Source of the DNA: Flavobacterium sp. Root186
Lineage (GTDB): Bacteria; Bacteroidota; Bacteroidia; Flavobacteriales; Flavobacteriaceae
DNA length: 64,000 bases
NCBI RefSeq assembly: GCF_001428525.1
Contig: NZ_LMHW01000013.1
Span: forward strand, 125,175 to 189,174
Reading direction: 5' to 3'
Of this stretch, positions 17,624 through 27,600 are shown piece after piece. Position 1 is the first letter of the stretch. Every line of letters begins with the position of its first letter. The position numbers and the translations under genes were made by a program. Below the pieces are notes generated by a model that saw nothing but the letters and a program-made list of their open reading frames with translations, did not search any database and was not told the origin of the DNA.

Positions 17624-17633
17624 CTGGTTGCAT
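17618..17633. promoter_or_regulatory. LacI-type operator, site A
   Basis: Core CAAC-TG-GTTG. Same motif family as sites at 17695, 37201 and 37523. It overlaps the -33 box of the GH8 promoter, consistent with repression. Confidence 0.6.
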
Positions 17634-17694
17634 AACAAAAATATCAGTAAATATAGCACATAAAAATACATGTAAATCGTTATTTAATAATTTT

Positions 17695-17714
17695 AAAACA
17701 ACTGGTTGTGTTTT
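17695..17714. promoter_or_regulatory. LacI-type operator, site B
   Basis: A-rich and T-rich flanks around ACAAC-TG-GTTGT, 75 bp from site A in the GH8/symporter divergent region. Confidence 0.6.
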
Positions 17715-17752
17715 AAATCAATTATTTAAAAGATTTACCCGAAAGAACTCAT

Positions 17753-17788
17753 GCTTCAAAAATGATATTATAAGCTTCAAAAATGACA
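17753..17788 (+). repeat. Two 15-bp direct repeats, 21-bp period
   Basis: GCTTCAAAAATGA-YA occurs at 17753-17767 and 17774-17788. The two-helical-turn spacing is typical of AraC-type DNA-binding sites, so this is a candidate site for the HTCS regulator encoded at 24631-28761 or for another AraC protein. Confidence 0.4.
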
Positions 17789-17943
17789 CACTTATTTCAA
17801 CTTTCAAGCTATTTTTACATTACACATTCTCTATCAGACAGAACGAAAATGAAGTGTTATTTTTTTATAGAAATACACTTCAAAAATAATTTGCAATTAA
17901 TATAACAGGGTATAAAACCTGTAAAAGCAACCATTAAATATTT

Positions 17944-19413
17944 ATGAGTAATACATCCCAAAAGCTTTCTATACTAGAAAAAACAGGTTACGGTTTAGGT
18001 GATTTTGCAGCGAATTTGATTTTTCAGACTCTGCTTACTTTTTTGGCTTTCTTTTACACAGATGTTTATAAAATTCCTGCCGGAACAGCAAGCATTATTA
18101 TCTTTACCGGAGGTTTTATTGGTGCTTTTTTCAATATTATTATGGGAATTATTGCCGATCGTACCCAAACACGATGGGGAAAATTTAGACCTTGGATATT
18201 ATGGACTGCTTTACCTTTTGGAATTGCTGCGATCCTTTCTTTTTTAACTCCGGATTTTGGGCTGTCAGGCAAGATAACCTATGCATTGCTGACGTACTTT
18301 TTCCTTGTTCTGATTTATTCTGCAAATAATTTACCTTATGTTGCTTTAAGCGGTGTTTTAACTGGTGATATGAAAGAACGAAATAGTCTTTCCTCCTATC
18401 GTTTTGTTGCTGTAATGATAGCTCAATTTATAGTTCAGTCGCTTTTGCTGCCATTTGTTTTAATTTTAGGAAATGGCGATAAAGCAATTGGCTTTAAAAA
18501 TACCATGATACTATTTGCTTTTATTGGGGTAATTTGTTTTCTGGTTACTTTTTTTACTACCAAAGAAAGAATCATTCCTGCAAAAAATCAGGAATCTTCG
18601 GTGAAGCAGGATTTTATCGATTTGTGTAAAAACGGCCCATGGCTGGTTATGTTACTGGTTACTATTTTGGTATTTATAACTTTGTCTTTAAAGGGCGGTA
18701 TGTATGTTTTTTATTTTAAATATTATTTAGATCCTGCTGCTCAGACCGTTTTTTTGAATGATATTGGTTTTACAGCTTTTATTGAAAGACTAAATAATTC
18801 ATTAACAGCAATGGGATTTGTAGATTTTCAATGGCCAAAAGATGCTCCAACTTCTGCTTTTAGTCTTTTTAATGGCGGAGGGATTATTTTTATGATATTC
18901 GGAATTATGTTTTCAAAATCTCTTGCAGATTCATTTGGTAAACGAAATATTTACATCTCTTTCATTTTTTTATCTGCTCTGAGTTTACTGCTGTTTAATT
19001 TTTACAGCAGAACAGCTATTGCGATGGTTTTTTTAACCCAGTTATTGCATGGATTTATCTATGGAGTAACAATTCCTTTATTGTGGGCCATGATTGCTGA
19101 TGTGGCTGATTACAGCGAATGGAAAAACAATCGAAGAGCAACTGCTACTGTTTTCTCTGCAATGATTTTTGGATTAAAAATTGGAATAAGTATAGGCAGT
19201 GCTTTAGGTGCGGCTTTTTTATCTAAATATGGTTATGTAGCCGAAGAAGTCAATCAGGTTCCGGCAGCTGTAGAAGGAATTAAACTTTCAATAAGTATTT
19301 ATCCGGGCTTTATCTTTATTATAAGTGCCGTTCTATTATGCTTTTATGTAATAGATAAAAAAATGGAAATTCAAATTGAAACAGACTTGAAGGAAAGAAG
19401 AGATAGATTGTAG
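17944..19413 (+). CDS. GPH-family MFS sugar:cation symporter
   Basis: A 489-residue integral membrane protein with about 12 hydrophobic segments. It opens with KLSILEKTGYGLGDFAANL, the signature start of glycoside-pentoside-hexuronide symporters, and has GIIADRTQTRWGKFRPWILW (the loop 2-3 motif DxxxTRxGKxRP) and MIADVADYSEWKNNRRATA in the second half. It should carry xylose oligomers or xylosides across the inner membrane with H+ or Na+. It is divergent from GH8 and shares its operator region. The terminator at 19471-19508 separates it from susD. Confidence 0.9.
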   Translation: MSNTSQKLSILEKTGYGLGDFAANLIFQTLLTFLAFFYTDVYKIPAGTASIIIFTGGFIGAFFNIIMGIIADRTQTRWGKFRPWILWTALPFGIAAILSFLTPDFGLSGKITYALLTYFFLVLIYSANNLPYVALSGVLTGDMKERNSLSSYRFVAVMIAQFIVQSLLLPFVLILGNGDKAIGFKNTMILFAFIGVICFLVTFFTTKERIIPAKNQESSVKQDFIDLCKNGPWLVMLLVTILVFITLSLKGGMYVFYFKYYLDPAAQTVFLNDIGFTAFIERLNNSLTAMGFVDFQWPKDAPTSAFSLFNGGGIIFMIFGIMFSKSLADSFGKRNIYISFIFLSALSLLLFNFYSRTAIAMVFLTQLLHGFIYGVTIPLLWAMIADVADYSEWKNNRRATATVFSAMIFGLKIGISIGSALGAAFLSKYGYVAEEVNQVPAAVEGIKLSISIYPGFIFIISAVLLCFYVIDKKMEIQIETDLKERRDRL

Positions 19414-19470
19414 ATTTTGGAATTTGGAATTTGGGATTTGAAATTGTTATTGATTCTCTATACTTACCAA

Positions 19471-19508
19471 AAAAATAAACAGCGCATTACAAGTGCGCTG
19501 TTTATCAA
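19471..19508. terminator. Bidirectional terminator
   Basis: Perfect stem AAATAAACAGCGCA-type arms with a TTACAA loop, between the convergent symporter and susD genes. A short AACTT x3 microrepeat follows at 19513-19532. Confidence 0.8.
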
Positions 19509-19557
19509 AAATACTAACTTAACTTAACTTAACTCAAACTAACATAATTTAAATCAT

Positions 19558-21054
19558 TTAATACCCGGGATTATTATCACTTGGTTTTATATTGGGATTA
19601 GAAGATGTTTCTCTGTTAGGTATTGGCCATAATTCATTTTTACCGGCCTGAAAACCACTGCCTGCTAATTCTGTGCTGGCATTTCCCCATCTTATAATAT
19701 CATCAAAACGGCTTTGCTCCCCTGCAAATTCTACTTTACGCTCATGAACGATTGCAGTGAAAACAGCCTCTTTTGTTGGAGCAATTGCAGTTGTTAAACC
19801 TGCACGATCTCTAACTTCTTTGATAAAGGCTATAGCAGCCGTTTGTGAACCTCCGTCTCTTTGGTTTTCACATTCTGCTTTCATAAGAAGCACATCTGCA
19901 TAACGCATAACTTTGAAGTTGATACTGGATTGTACAGCTTCATCTTCTTTTTTATAATAGTTCTGGTATTTTTTCCAACCCGCATTTCTAAGGCCTGCAG
20001 ATGTATTAAAGTTTTGTGCAGTCATAGTACGTGTTCCGTTTAAATATTTGGAACCCGGCACATAAAAAGTATCTCCAAAACGTAAATCTCCTGCCTCATA
20101 AGAATTTAAAAGTGCATCAGGCGGATATACGTTGAACCAGCTTAAATTACCATATTCCTGACCTCTCAGCGTTGACTCAGCAAAACCGGTTCCGCCGCTA
20201 TTTCCAGCATCATCCCATTTGTTACCAGTTCCATTGTTTTCATTAAATTCAACCTCAAAAACAGATTCTTTACCATGCTCCGTTTCTTCCATAAAGTTGT
20301 TGTAAAAACTGCCTTTATCCTCAAGACTGAATCCTGTAACGTTATTAAGGGCAGCTAAAGCCAGATCGTATTTCTTTTCGTATAACAATACTTTCCCTAA
20401 ATAAGCATAAGCCGCTTCTTTTGTCACTCTTCCTACAACTTCTGTACCCCTAGGCAGCAAATTTTGAGAGGCAAATTCTAAATCTGCCCTAATCAAATCA
20501 AAAGCTTCTGCTTTAGGGCTTCTTGCAGCACCTGTAATAGTTCCGGTTTTATAAATTGGCACATCCCCAAAACGATTTACTAAAAGAAAATAATAATAAG
20601 CTCTTAAAAAATGTGCTTCTCCTAAAAATTTATTCTTTTTCGCTTGTGATAAAACTGAATTTGGTAAATCATTAATCTTACCTTCATTATCTAATACAAA
20701 ATTAGCTCTGGATATTCCTAAGAAACAAGATTCCCAATAATACTGAATAATATCATTTCCTGCATTAAAAGAAAAATCCTGAAAAGGTTTCTTATTACCT
20801 TCTAATTGTGGATTTCCTGCTGCATCCTGCGCCATAAGATCCATTGCAAAGGCAAGATTTCGGGCATACAATCCTCTTGTCTGTAAATTAGCATAAGCTG
20901 CATTTACAGCAGATTCTACCTGCGCTTCGGTTTTAAAGAAAGTGTCGGGAGATAAAGTGTTTGGATTAGTTAATTCCAATTCCGAAGTGTCACATGAATT
21001 TATTGCGAAAACTCCCAACAATGCTGCAACTATATGTTTTATTTTTTTCATCAT
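19558..21054 (-). CDS. SusD/RagB-type outer-membrane glycan-binding lipoprotein
   Basis: A 498-residue SusD-family lipoprotein with lipobox INSC (Cys about 21). The N-terminal SusD-like domain includes LTNPNTLSPDTFFKTEAQVESAVNAAYANL, and tetratricopeptide-like helices follow (AEAFDLIRADLEFA; AYLGKVLLYEKKYDLAL). The C-terminal RagB/SusD signature includes VMRYADVLLMKAE and DDIIRWG. It caps the SusC transporter and captures oligosaccharide at the cell surface. Its start is 8 bp after the susC stop, so they are co-translated. The C-terminus NPGY is normal. Confidence 0.95.
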   Translation of the reverse strand: MMKKIKHIVAALLGVFAINSCDTSELELTNPNTLSPDTFFKTEAQVESAVNAAYANLQTRGLYARNLAFAMDLMAQDAAGNPQLEGNKKPFQDFSFNAGNDIIQYYWESCFLGISRANFVLDNEGKINDLPNSVLSQAKKNKFLGEAHFLRAYYYFLLVNRFGDVPIYKTGTITGAARSPKAEAFDLIRADLEFASQNLLPRGTEVVGRVTKEAAYAYLGKVLLYEKKYDLALAALNNVTGFSLEDKGSFYNNFMEETEHGKESVFEVEFNENNGTGNKWDDAGNSGGTGFAESTLRGQEYGNLSWFNVYPPDALLNSYEAGDLRFGDTFYVPGSKYLNGTRTMTAQNFNTSAGLRNAGWKKYQNYYKKEDEAVQSSINFKVMRYADVLLMKAECENQRDGGSQTAAIAFIKEVRDRAGLTTAIAPTKEAVFTAIVHERKVEFAGEQSRFDDIIRWGNASTELAGSGFQAGKNELWPIPNRETSSNPNIKPSDNNPGY

Positions 21055-21062
21055 CTTATATA

Positions 21063-24000
21063 TTAAAATTTAACATCAAGTCCAAAAATTACTGATTTAG
21101 GCTGTGGATACCTTCCTAAGTCGATACCAGCAGAATTTGCATTAGTATCTGCACGTGCAATTTCAGGATCTAACCCAGAATAATTTGTAATCGTAATAAG
21201 GTTTTGGCCGCTTATGTAGAATCTTATATTTGAAAAATGGCTGTCAAATGTCTCCCCTGATAATGTATATCCTAAAGTGATATTTTTCAATCTTGTATAA
21301 GAACCATCTTCAATATAACGCTGATTGGCTGAAGACCAGTTGATATCTGCTCCCTGCGCTCGAGGTAAAGTAGCCGATGGATTGGTTACAACACCATTTA
21401 CCACAATTGCTCTGTCTAAAACTTCTGTACTGGCATTAAACAAACGATTCATCCCTGTTAAATCAAATTTATTGGCATTGTAAATATCGTTGCCCTGAAC
21501 TCCTGTTATGAAACAGTTGAAATCAAAATTTTTATAGGCTGCCGTAAGGTTTAAACCATAAGTAAAATCCGGATATGGATTTCCAATATTAGTTTTATCA
21601 TTAGAATTGATTATTTTATTACCATCACGGTCAACAATTCTAATATCACCTGGTTTAATAATAGTCTGTCCTGGTCCAAAAACGGCGTCTACTTCTGCCT
21701 GATTTTGATAAATTCCATTAGTTTCGTAACCATAAAAATAAAATAGCGGCTGACCTACTTCCAGTCTTGAGAAATTCTCCAAACCAGCTCTTGCTGTTGG
21801 ACCGCCTAATACACTGGTTACTCCCGGCGCTAAACTTGTTACTTCATTTTTACTTGTCCCTAAATTAGCTACGGCAGACCATGTAAAATCTCCTTTTCTG
21901 TCATTGTACCCTAATGATATTTCATATCCGGATACCTTTACATCGGCAATATTCTGAATTTGAGTTCCGCCGCCGGCAGACCCTACAGAGGCCGCTAACG
22001 GAACTGCAAAAAGAATATCACTGCTTTTATTATTAAAATATTCAAAAGATCCAGTGAATTTTTCGTCAAACAAACCAAAATCCAAACCTATGTTTCTATC
22101 CTTTTTAGACTCCCATTTCAAGTCAGGATTAGAAGCAACTCCAAGAGAAACACCTGGAGCATTTCCTCCGTTAATTGGATAATTATAATCAGCAAGCAAT
22201 GTCGCTGCATATTGATAATTTTCTATTCTGTCATTTCCGGTTGTACCTGTACTTGCTCTAAGTTTTAATGTACTAAAAACAGAATCTGCCATAAAACTTT
22301 CTTTGGCAATATTCCAGCCCAAAGCAAATGAATAGAAATTACCCCAGCGGTTATTAGCTCCAAAGCGGGAAGAAGCATCTCTACGCCCTGAAACAGCCAG
22401 TATATATTTATCATCGTAATCGTAATTGATACGGGCGATATATCCAATATTTTTCTCTTCAAAATTTCCAGAACTCAAACTTCCTTCATTATATCTCAGC
22501 TGATCAATTTCGTTTGAAATATAGTAACGGCTGCCTGCTGCTAAATTTTGCCCTTTTCCGTCAATTTTAGTTATAACCCCTAATACCTCAATATTATGTT
22601 TCGCTGCAATAGTCGTTTTATAAGTTAAACTATTATCAAAAACAATATTTTGACCTTGGGTATTGGTTTCATTAGTTGTTGAAAACGCTTGTTTGTGATA
22701 GGAACCGTCACTAAAACTAGGAATAAAGGTATGATCCTTACTCGTAAAGTAATCTAATGAAACTTGTGATTTGAATTTCAGGCCTTTGTAAATTTCTAAT
22801 TCAGCGTAGATATTTCCTATTATAGATAAATTATTAATTTTTTGATATCCTAAATTTGCTACACGAACAGGATTTTCGGCATCATTGCCGTCAATAGCGC
22901 TTGGGCCTTGATACCCGCCTAAATTTGCACCATTGTAAACAGGTAAATAAGGTGCCATTTTAATAGCATGTTCCAATAATGTTCTTCCTCCTGAGTTACG
23001 CTCCGGATTGATTTTACTGAAAGAGATTCCAATATTGCTTCCTACTTTAAGTCTGCCAATATCTTGTGTATTATTAGCTCTAAACGAATAGCGTTCAAAA
23101 CCAGTATTGATAACGGCTCCTTCCTGTTTCAAATATTCTGCAGAATAACGGGATGTAGAAGTTTCTGTACCATTTGAGAAACTTAAATTATAATCCTGCA
23201 TTACACCACTCTGAAAAATTTGATCCTGCCAGTTGGTATTTGTATTACCAAATTCAGCAGCTCTTGCCGTTAAATCACTTCCTAAATCTTTAGCATACTG
23301 AAGATATTGCTGCGTATTTAAAACATCATATCTTTTTGTAATAGTCTGAAAACCGGCGTAAGTACTAAAATTTAACTGTCCCGGTCCTTTTTTACCTTTT
23401 TTCGTAGTAACCATAATTACTCCGTTAAAAGCTTTTGAACCGTATAAAGCTGTTGTTGACGCATCTTTTAGAACAGACATCGATTCAATATCATTAGGAC
23501 TCAGTCCAGATAAGTTACTGGTCAAAACTCCATCAATTACATATAAGGGAGCGCTATTTCCCATGGTAGCCAAACCACGAATGGTAACGGTAGGATTAGA
23601 ACCCGGAGCACCATTTACAACAGTAACACCCGCTGCCCTACCTTGTAAAGCTGACTCTGCATTTGTAATTGGCACGGCGGCAATATCTTTTGAACCTACT
23701 GTTGAAATTGCTCCGGTTACTTTAGTTCTCTTTTGAGTTCCGTAACCTACTATAACTTCATTTAAGTTTTGTGTAGATAAGGCTAAAGTAACATCAATAG
23801 TATTTCTTGTTCCTACAGTGATTGTTTGTGGAATTAAACCAACAAACGAAAATGTAATTTTGTCTGTAGGGTTTACGCCTTTTAAAGTATACTTTCCGTC
23901 AAAATCTGTAGCGGCGCTGTTTTGTGAGCCTTCTACATTAACACCGGCACCCGGCAGAGGAAACCCGGAGGGATCTGTAACTACCCCCTGTATGGTCTTT

Positions 24001-24071
24001 GACTGTGCCATCATATTATGACTGCTGATTATCAGCAATGTTATTATTGCAAATTTTAATTTTAACATCAT
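21063..24071 (-). CDS. SusC/RagA-type TonB-dependent transporter
   Basis: A 1002-residue outer-membrane transporter. Signal peptide (residues 1-22), a carboxypeptidase-like regulatory domain (IQGVVTDPSGFPLPGAGVNV onward, about 28-100), the SusC plug with NEVIVGYGTQKRTKVTGAIS, RAAGVTVVNGAPGSNPTVTIRG and YVIDGV, then a 22-strand barrel ending in an aromatic-rich strand. It imports oligosaccharides that SusD delivers, powered by TonB-ExbBD. The length is at the short end of the family. The 559-bp upstream region includes a palindrome at 24338-24361. In this locus the likely substrate is a xylan-derived oligosaccharide, inferred from the neighbours. Confidence 0.95.
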   Translation of the reverse strand: MMLKLKFAIITLLIISSHNMMAQSKTIQGVVTDPSGFPLPGAGVNVEGSQNSAATDFDGKYTLKGVNPTDKITFSFVGLIPQTITVGTRNTIDVTLALSTQNLNEVIVGYGTQKRTKVTGAISTVGSKDIAAVPITNAESALQGRAAGVTVVNGAPGSNPTVTIRGLATMGNSAPLYVIDGVLTSNLSGLSPNDIESMSVLKDASTTALYGSKAFNGVIMVTTKKGKKGPGQLNFSTYAGFQTITKRYDVLNTQQYLQYAKDLGSDLTARAAEFGNTNTNWQDQIFQSGVMQDYNLSFSNGTETSTSRYSAEYLKQEGAVINTGFERYSFRANNTQDIGRLKVGSNIGISFSKINPERNSGGRTLLEHAIKMAPYLPVYNGANLGGYQGPSAIDGNDAENPVRVANLGYQKINNLSIIGNIYAELEIYKGLKFKSQVSLDYFTSKDHTFIPSFSDGSYHKQAFSTTNETNTQGQNIVFDNSLTYKTTIAAKHNIEVLGVITKIDGKGQNLAAGSRYYISNEIDQLRYNEGSLSSGNFEEKNIGYIARINYDYDDKYILAVSGRRDASSRFGANNRWGNFYSFALGWNIAKESFMADSVFSTLKLRASTGTTGNDRIENYQYAATLLADYNYPINGGNAPGVSLGVASNPDLKWESKKDRNIGLDFGLFDEKFTGSFEYFNNKSSDILFAVPLAASVGSAGGGTQIQNIADVKVSGYEISLGYNDRKGDFTWSAVANLGTSKNEVTSLAPGVTSVLGGPTARAGLENFSRLEVGQPLFYFYGYETNGIYQNQAEVDAVFGPGQTIIKPGDIRIVDRDGNKIINSNDKTNIGNPYPDFTYGLNLTAAYKNFDFNCFITGVQGNDIYNANKFDLTGMNRLFNASTEVLDRAIVVNGVVTNPSATLPRAQGADINWSSANQRYIEDGSYTRLKNITLGYTLSGETFDSHFSNIRFYISGQNLITITNYSGLDPEIARADTNANSAGIDLGRYPQPKSVIFGLDVKF

Positions 24072-24337
24072 TTCAATTGGTTTTTTGATTAGTTTAAATA
24101 GTTATTTGGTTGTAAAGTTTTAATTATTGTAATGCTTATTCTAAAATTTAAAAGTGGTTTTTATATCTCTTAAATTTTAATTAAAAAAAGGATTCAATAA
24201 ATAATTTGGTTTTCATTTCATAGTTTAATTTTTAAAATGGTTAATACTTGTTTTCTGGGTTATTTAATTTTCTTACCATCCAAAAATATAAGCTTAACCT
24301 AAATTTTGTCTATTAAAAATGATGCAAAAACTATCAA

Positions 24338-24361
24338 TTTTGTAGCATGATAACTACAAAA
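24338..24361. promoter_or_regulatory. Palindrome upstream of susC
   Basis: Eight-base arms TTTTGTAG / CTACAAAA separated by 8 nt, 267 bp upstream of the susC start. Candidate regulator site; no second copy was found in the window. Confidence 0.4.
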
Positions 24362-24584
24362 ACCAGCTAATTGACAGTTTTCAGGTGATTTATTTAAAAA
24401 AACAGAAATAGGATTTTAATAATAATGATATTCTTTTTTTAAGCATGAAATAAAAAAAGGGTCTAATCATAATTATTTAATAATTCCTTGAAAAGACGTT
24501 TAGTACGAATTACTATGATTTTTAATAACAAGACATTGCATTACAAATAATAAATCTATAATCTGCCTAATTATTAGAACAAAA

Positions 24585-24607
24585 AAAGACGGTATAAAAC
24601 CGTCTTT
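24585..24607 (-). terminator. Terminator after HTCS gene
   Basis: AAAGACGG / CCGTCTTT stem, 7-nt loop, T-run on the minus strand, 24 bp after the HTCS stop. Confidence 0.8.
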
Positions 24608-24630
24608 AAGTTCAAGTTAAAATGAACAAA

Positions 24631-27600
24631 CTATTTACTTTGTGTAGGCAGATGTCCGTATTTTTCTTTATAACATTTTGTAAAATAAGAAGGAGAACTA
24701 AAACCCACTTTAATACTGATTTCGGTTATATTGTCATTGTCCAGCTCTATTAATTCTTTGGCTTTTTCTAAACGAACATTTCGTATAAATTCATTTACCG
24801 AAACACCAGTTAATGTTTTAATTTTTCGATACAACTGGCTTCTGCTTAAAAATACTTTCGATGCCAGAACTTCGACACTCAACTCATATTCATTAATGTT
24901 TTCATTAATATAATTCAGGACATTTTTTATGAATTCATTATCTAATGTCGTAGTTTTTTCTTTTGCCTTTGGAGTAATGCCGTTATAGAATTTATTAAAC
25001 ATAATCTGCCTGCTTTTAAGCAGCTGCACTAAACTGGATCTTAAAATATCCATATCAAATGGTTTGCTTAAATACATATCGGCACCGGAATCTATTCCTT
25101 CTAATTTATCTTTGACTAATGCTTTTGCCGACAGCATCATTAACGGAATATGACTCGTTTTTAAATCTGCTTTAATGTTTTTACATAATTCTAAACCATT
25201 CATAACAGGCATAATTACATCGGTCAAAATCAAATCAGGCTGTTTCTGCAAAGCTGCTTCTAAACCAATCTGACCATTTTCTGCCGTGATTACTTTATAC
25301 TCTTTTTTAAGTTCGTTTTTTAAATAATTCCGCAGTTCTACATTATCTTCAACAATCAAAATGGTATAAACACGATCTTTTTGTTCCTGATCATCAAAGG
25401 ATTGAACAGTTTCTTTTTCGATCGTTGGTGTAAAACTTATATTCTTTTTCCTTTTAAATTCTTCATGCAGTATATCATTTTCATTGAAAAATTCTTTCCC
25501 CATCGGAAATATTAAAATAAAAGTGGTACCAGCTCCTAATACACTTTCTACTTCGATATTTCCTTTGTGTAATTCTACAAATCCGCGAACCACCTCCAAA
25601 CCTATTCCTGTGCTTCCATAATACGCTTTGTTTAAATTATTTACCTGATAAAAACGGTCAAAAATTCGCTTAATATCTTTTTTATCCAATCCTGCGCCGT
25701 TGTCTTCAATAATAACCGAAAATGAAGGATTACTGTAGGCCGGTTTTAGTAATGGAAAATAAACTAATTCCTCATTGACTATTACTCTTATTGTTATTTT
25801 TCCATTATCGGGAGTAACCTTAAAAGCATTTGAAATCACATTAAAAATAATTTTCTCGAACATTTTAGGATCTGCCCAATCGTTTAATGTTTTTTTATCT
25901 GATTGAAATTGCAGCTGAATTCCACGGCTTTGGGCTTCTTCATCAAAATAGCTTACAATTTCTTTTGTAAAACCAACTATCTCTAATTGCTGCACTTTTA
26001 GCGGCATTTTATTAAACTGAAGCTGATTAAAATCCATCAACTCGTTGATTAATCTTGAAAGTCTGTCAGAACTTTTTTGAATCGTCTGCAGTTTATTCAA
26101 AACACCGCCTGAAAGTTCCTGTGCATTATTCTTGAGTATATCGCCTAAAGGATTTAAAATTAAAGTAAGCGGTGTTCTAAACTCGTGCGAAATATTGGTA
26201 AAGAACTGTAATTTTTTATCATTTAATTTTTCGATCTGAGCTGCTTTTTTCTGTTCAAATTGTATTAATTGTTTCTGTTTGAACCTATTTTGATAATATT
26301 GATTGCCAAAATAAATTGCTGCCAGCACTAACAGCGAATAGAAAAGATAAGCAAATGATGTTTTCCACCAGGGCGGTAAAATTTCAATTTTTAATTCTAA
26401 TGGCTTCTGGCTCCAGACCCCATTTTTTTCAGATGCTTTAACCTTAAAAACGTACTTGCCCGGAGCTAAGTTGGTATAAGTTGCTGAACTTTTACTGCCC
26501 ACATAATTCCAAGAATCTTCAAAACCTTCTAAGTAATATGCAAATTCATTTCTGGCGGGAAAAGAATAATTTATACCAATAAAATCAATTGTAAATACAG
26601 ACTGATCGTGTTTAAGTATTATCTTTTTTGTTTCTGATATTACTTTTATTAATGGTGAGTTTTTTTCAAGCGGCCCTACTGATTTATTAAAAAGTTTCAG
26701 ATCCGTAAAATAAATTGGAAGCTGTTTTTTGCTTTTTACCAAATTTGCAGGATTAAAATAGTTTAAGCCTTCGTAGCCTCCAAAATACAGCATTCCGTTT
26801 TCATCTTTTAAAACAGAATTGTTGTTGAAATCATTCCCAAACAAACCATCGTAGGTAGAGTAATTGACCGTCGTTTTGTTTTTTAAATCCAATCTGCTGA
26901 TTCCCTTTTTTCCGCTTAACCAGATTCGCCCGTCATTAGATTCTATAATTGAGGAAATTGATTTTTCATGCAGCCCATTAAAATTTATATACCATTTTAA
27001 GTCAGCTGTTTTTTTATTGTAGCTAAATAATCCCGCGCCGTCAGTACCAATCCAGATTTCTTTATTTTTGGCCTGGTATAACGTATTAATAGTGTGTATA
27101 CTTTTATGATTTTTGAGCTTTTCTGACATTTTATCGCGCAGGGAAGTCACGGAGAAAGAAACAAAATCCTTTGTGCTGACTTTATACAAACCCGTTGTTG
27201 AACCTACCCAAACAGCATCATCTGAATCGGCCATTACTTTTCTGATGTCTAAATTTACCATTCCATTGGCGTAAAATGGTTTCGTATTGCAATGATGAAA
27301 ACGGCCGTCTGAAGGAGTATAATAGTGCAGTCCTTTTGCAAAAGTTCCAATCCATATTACACCTCTTGAATCTTCGGTAATACTCATAATATTGTCTGAG
27401 GCTAAATCAGGAGTATTTTTTGTATTGTAATTAATAAAGTTTCTACTTCCTTTCTTCAAAAAAAAGATTCCCTCATTCCAGCTCGCCAGCCAGACATTTT
27501 GTTTTTTATCAATAAAGACTTTAGTGATGTTGTTATTTGTTAATCCTGAATAAAAATGAGTATCTGATTTGGTAATATGTTTAAAGTTTTGGGTTTCCGG

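Larger units (their letters stand above)
24072..24630. other. Intergenic region upstream of susC, 559 bp
   Basis: AT-rich control region between susC and the HTCS gene, both minus strand. It contains a palindrome at 24338-24361 and the HTCS terminator at 24585-24607. I did not find an unambiguous TAnnTTTG promoter for susC and no gene is visible. Confidence 0.5.

Noticed and set aside
17905..17922. ACAGG...CCTGT hairpin before the symporter
   Set aside because: Only a 5-bp stem; too short to call regulatory.
19513..19532. AACTT x3 microrepeat as CRISPR-like or mobile signal
   Set aside because: A simple short tandem repeat in an AT-rich spacer; no array structure.
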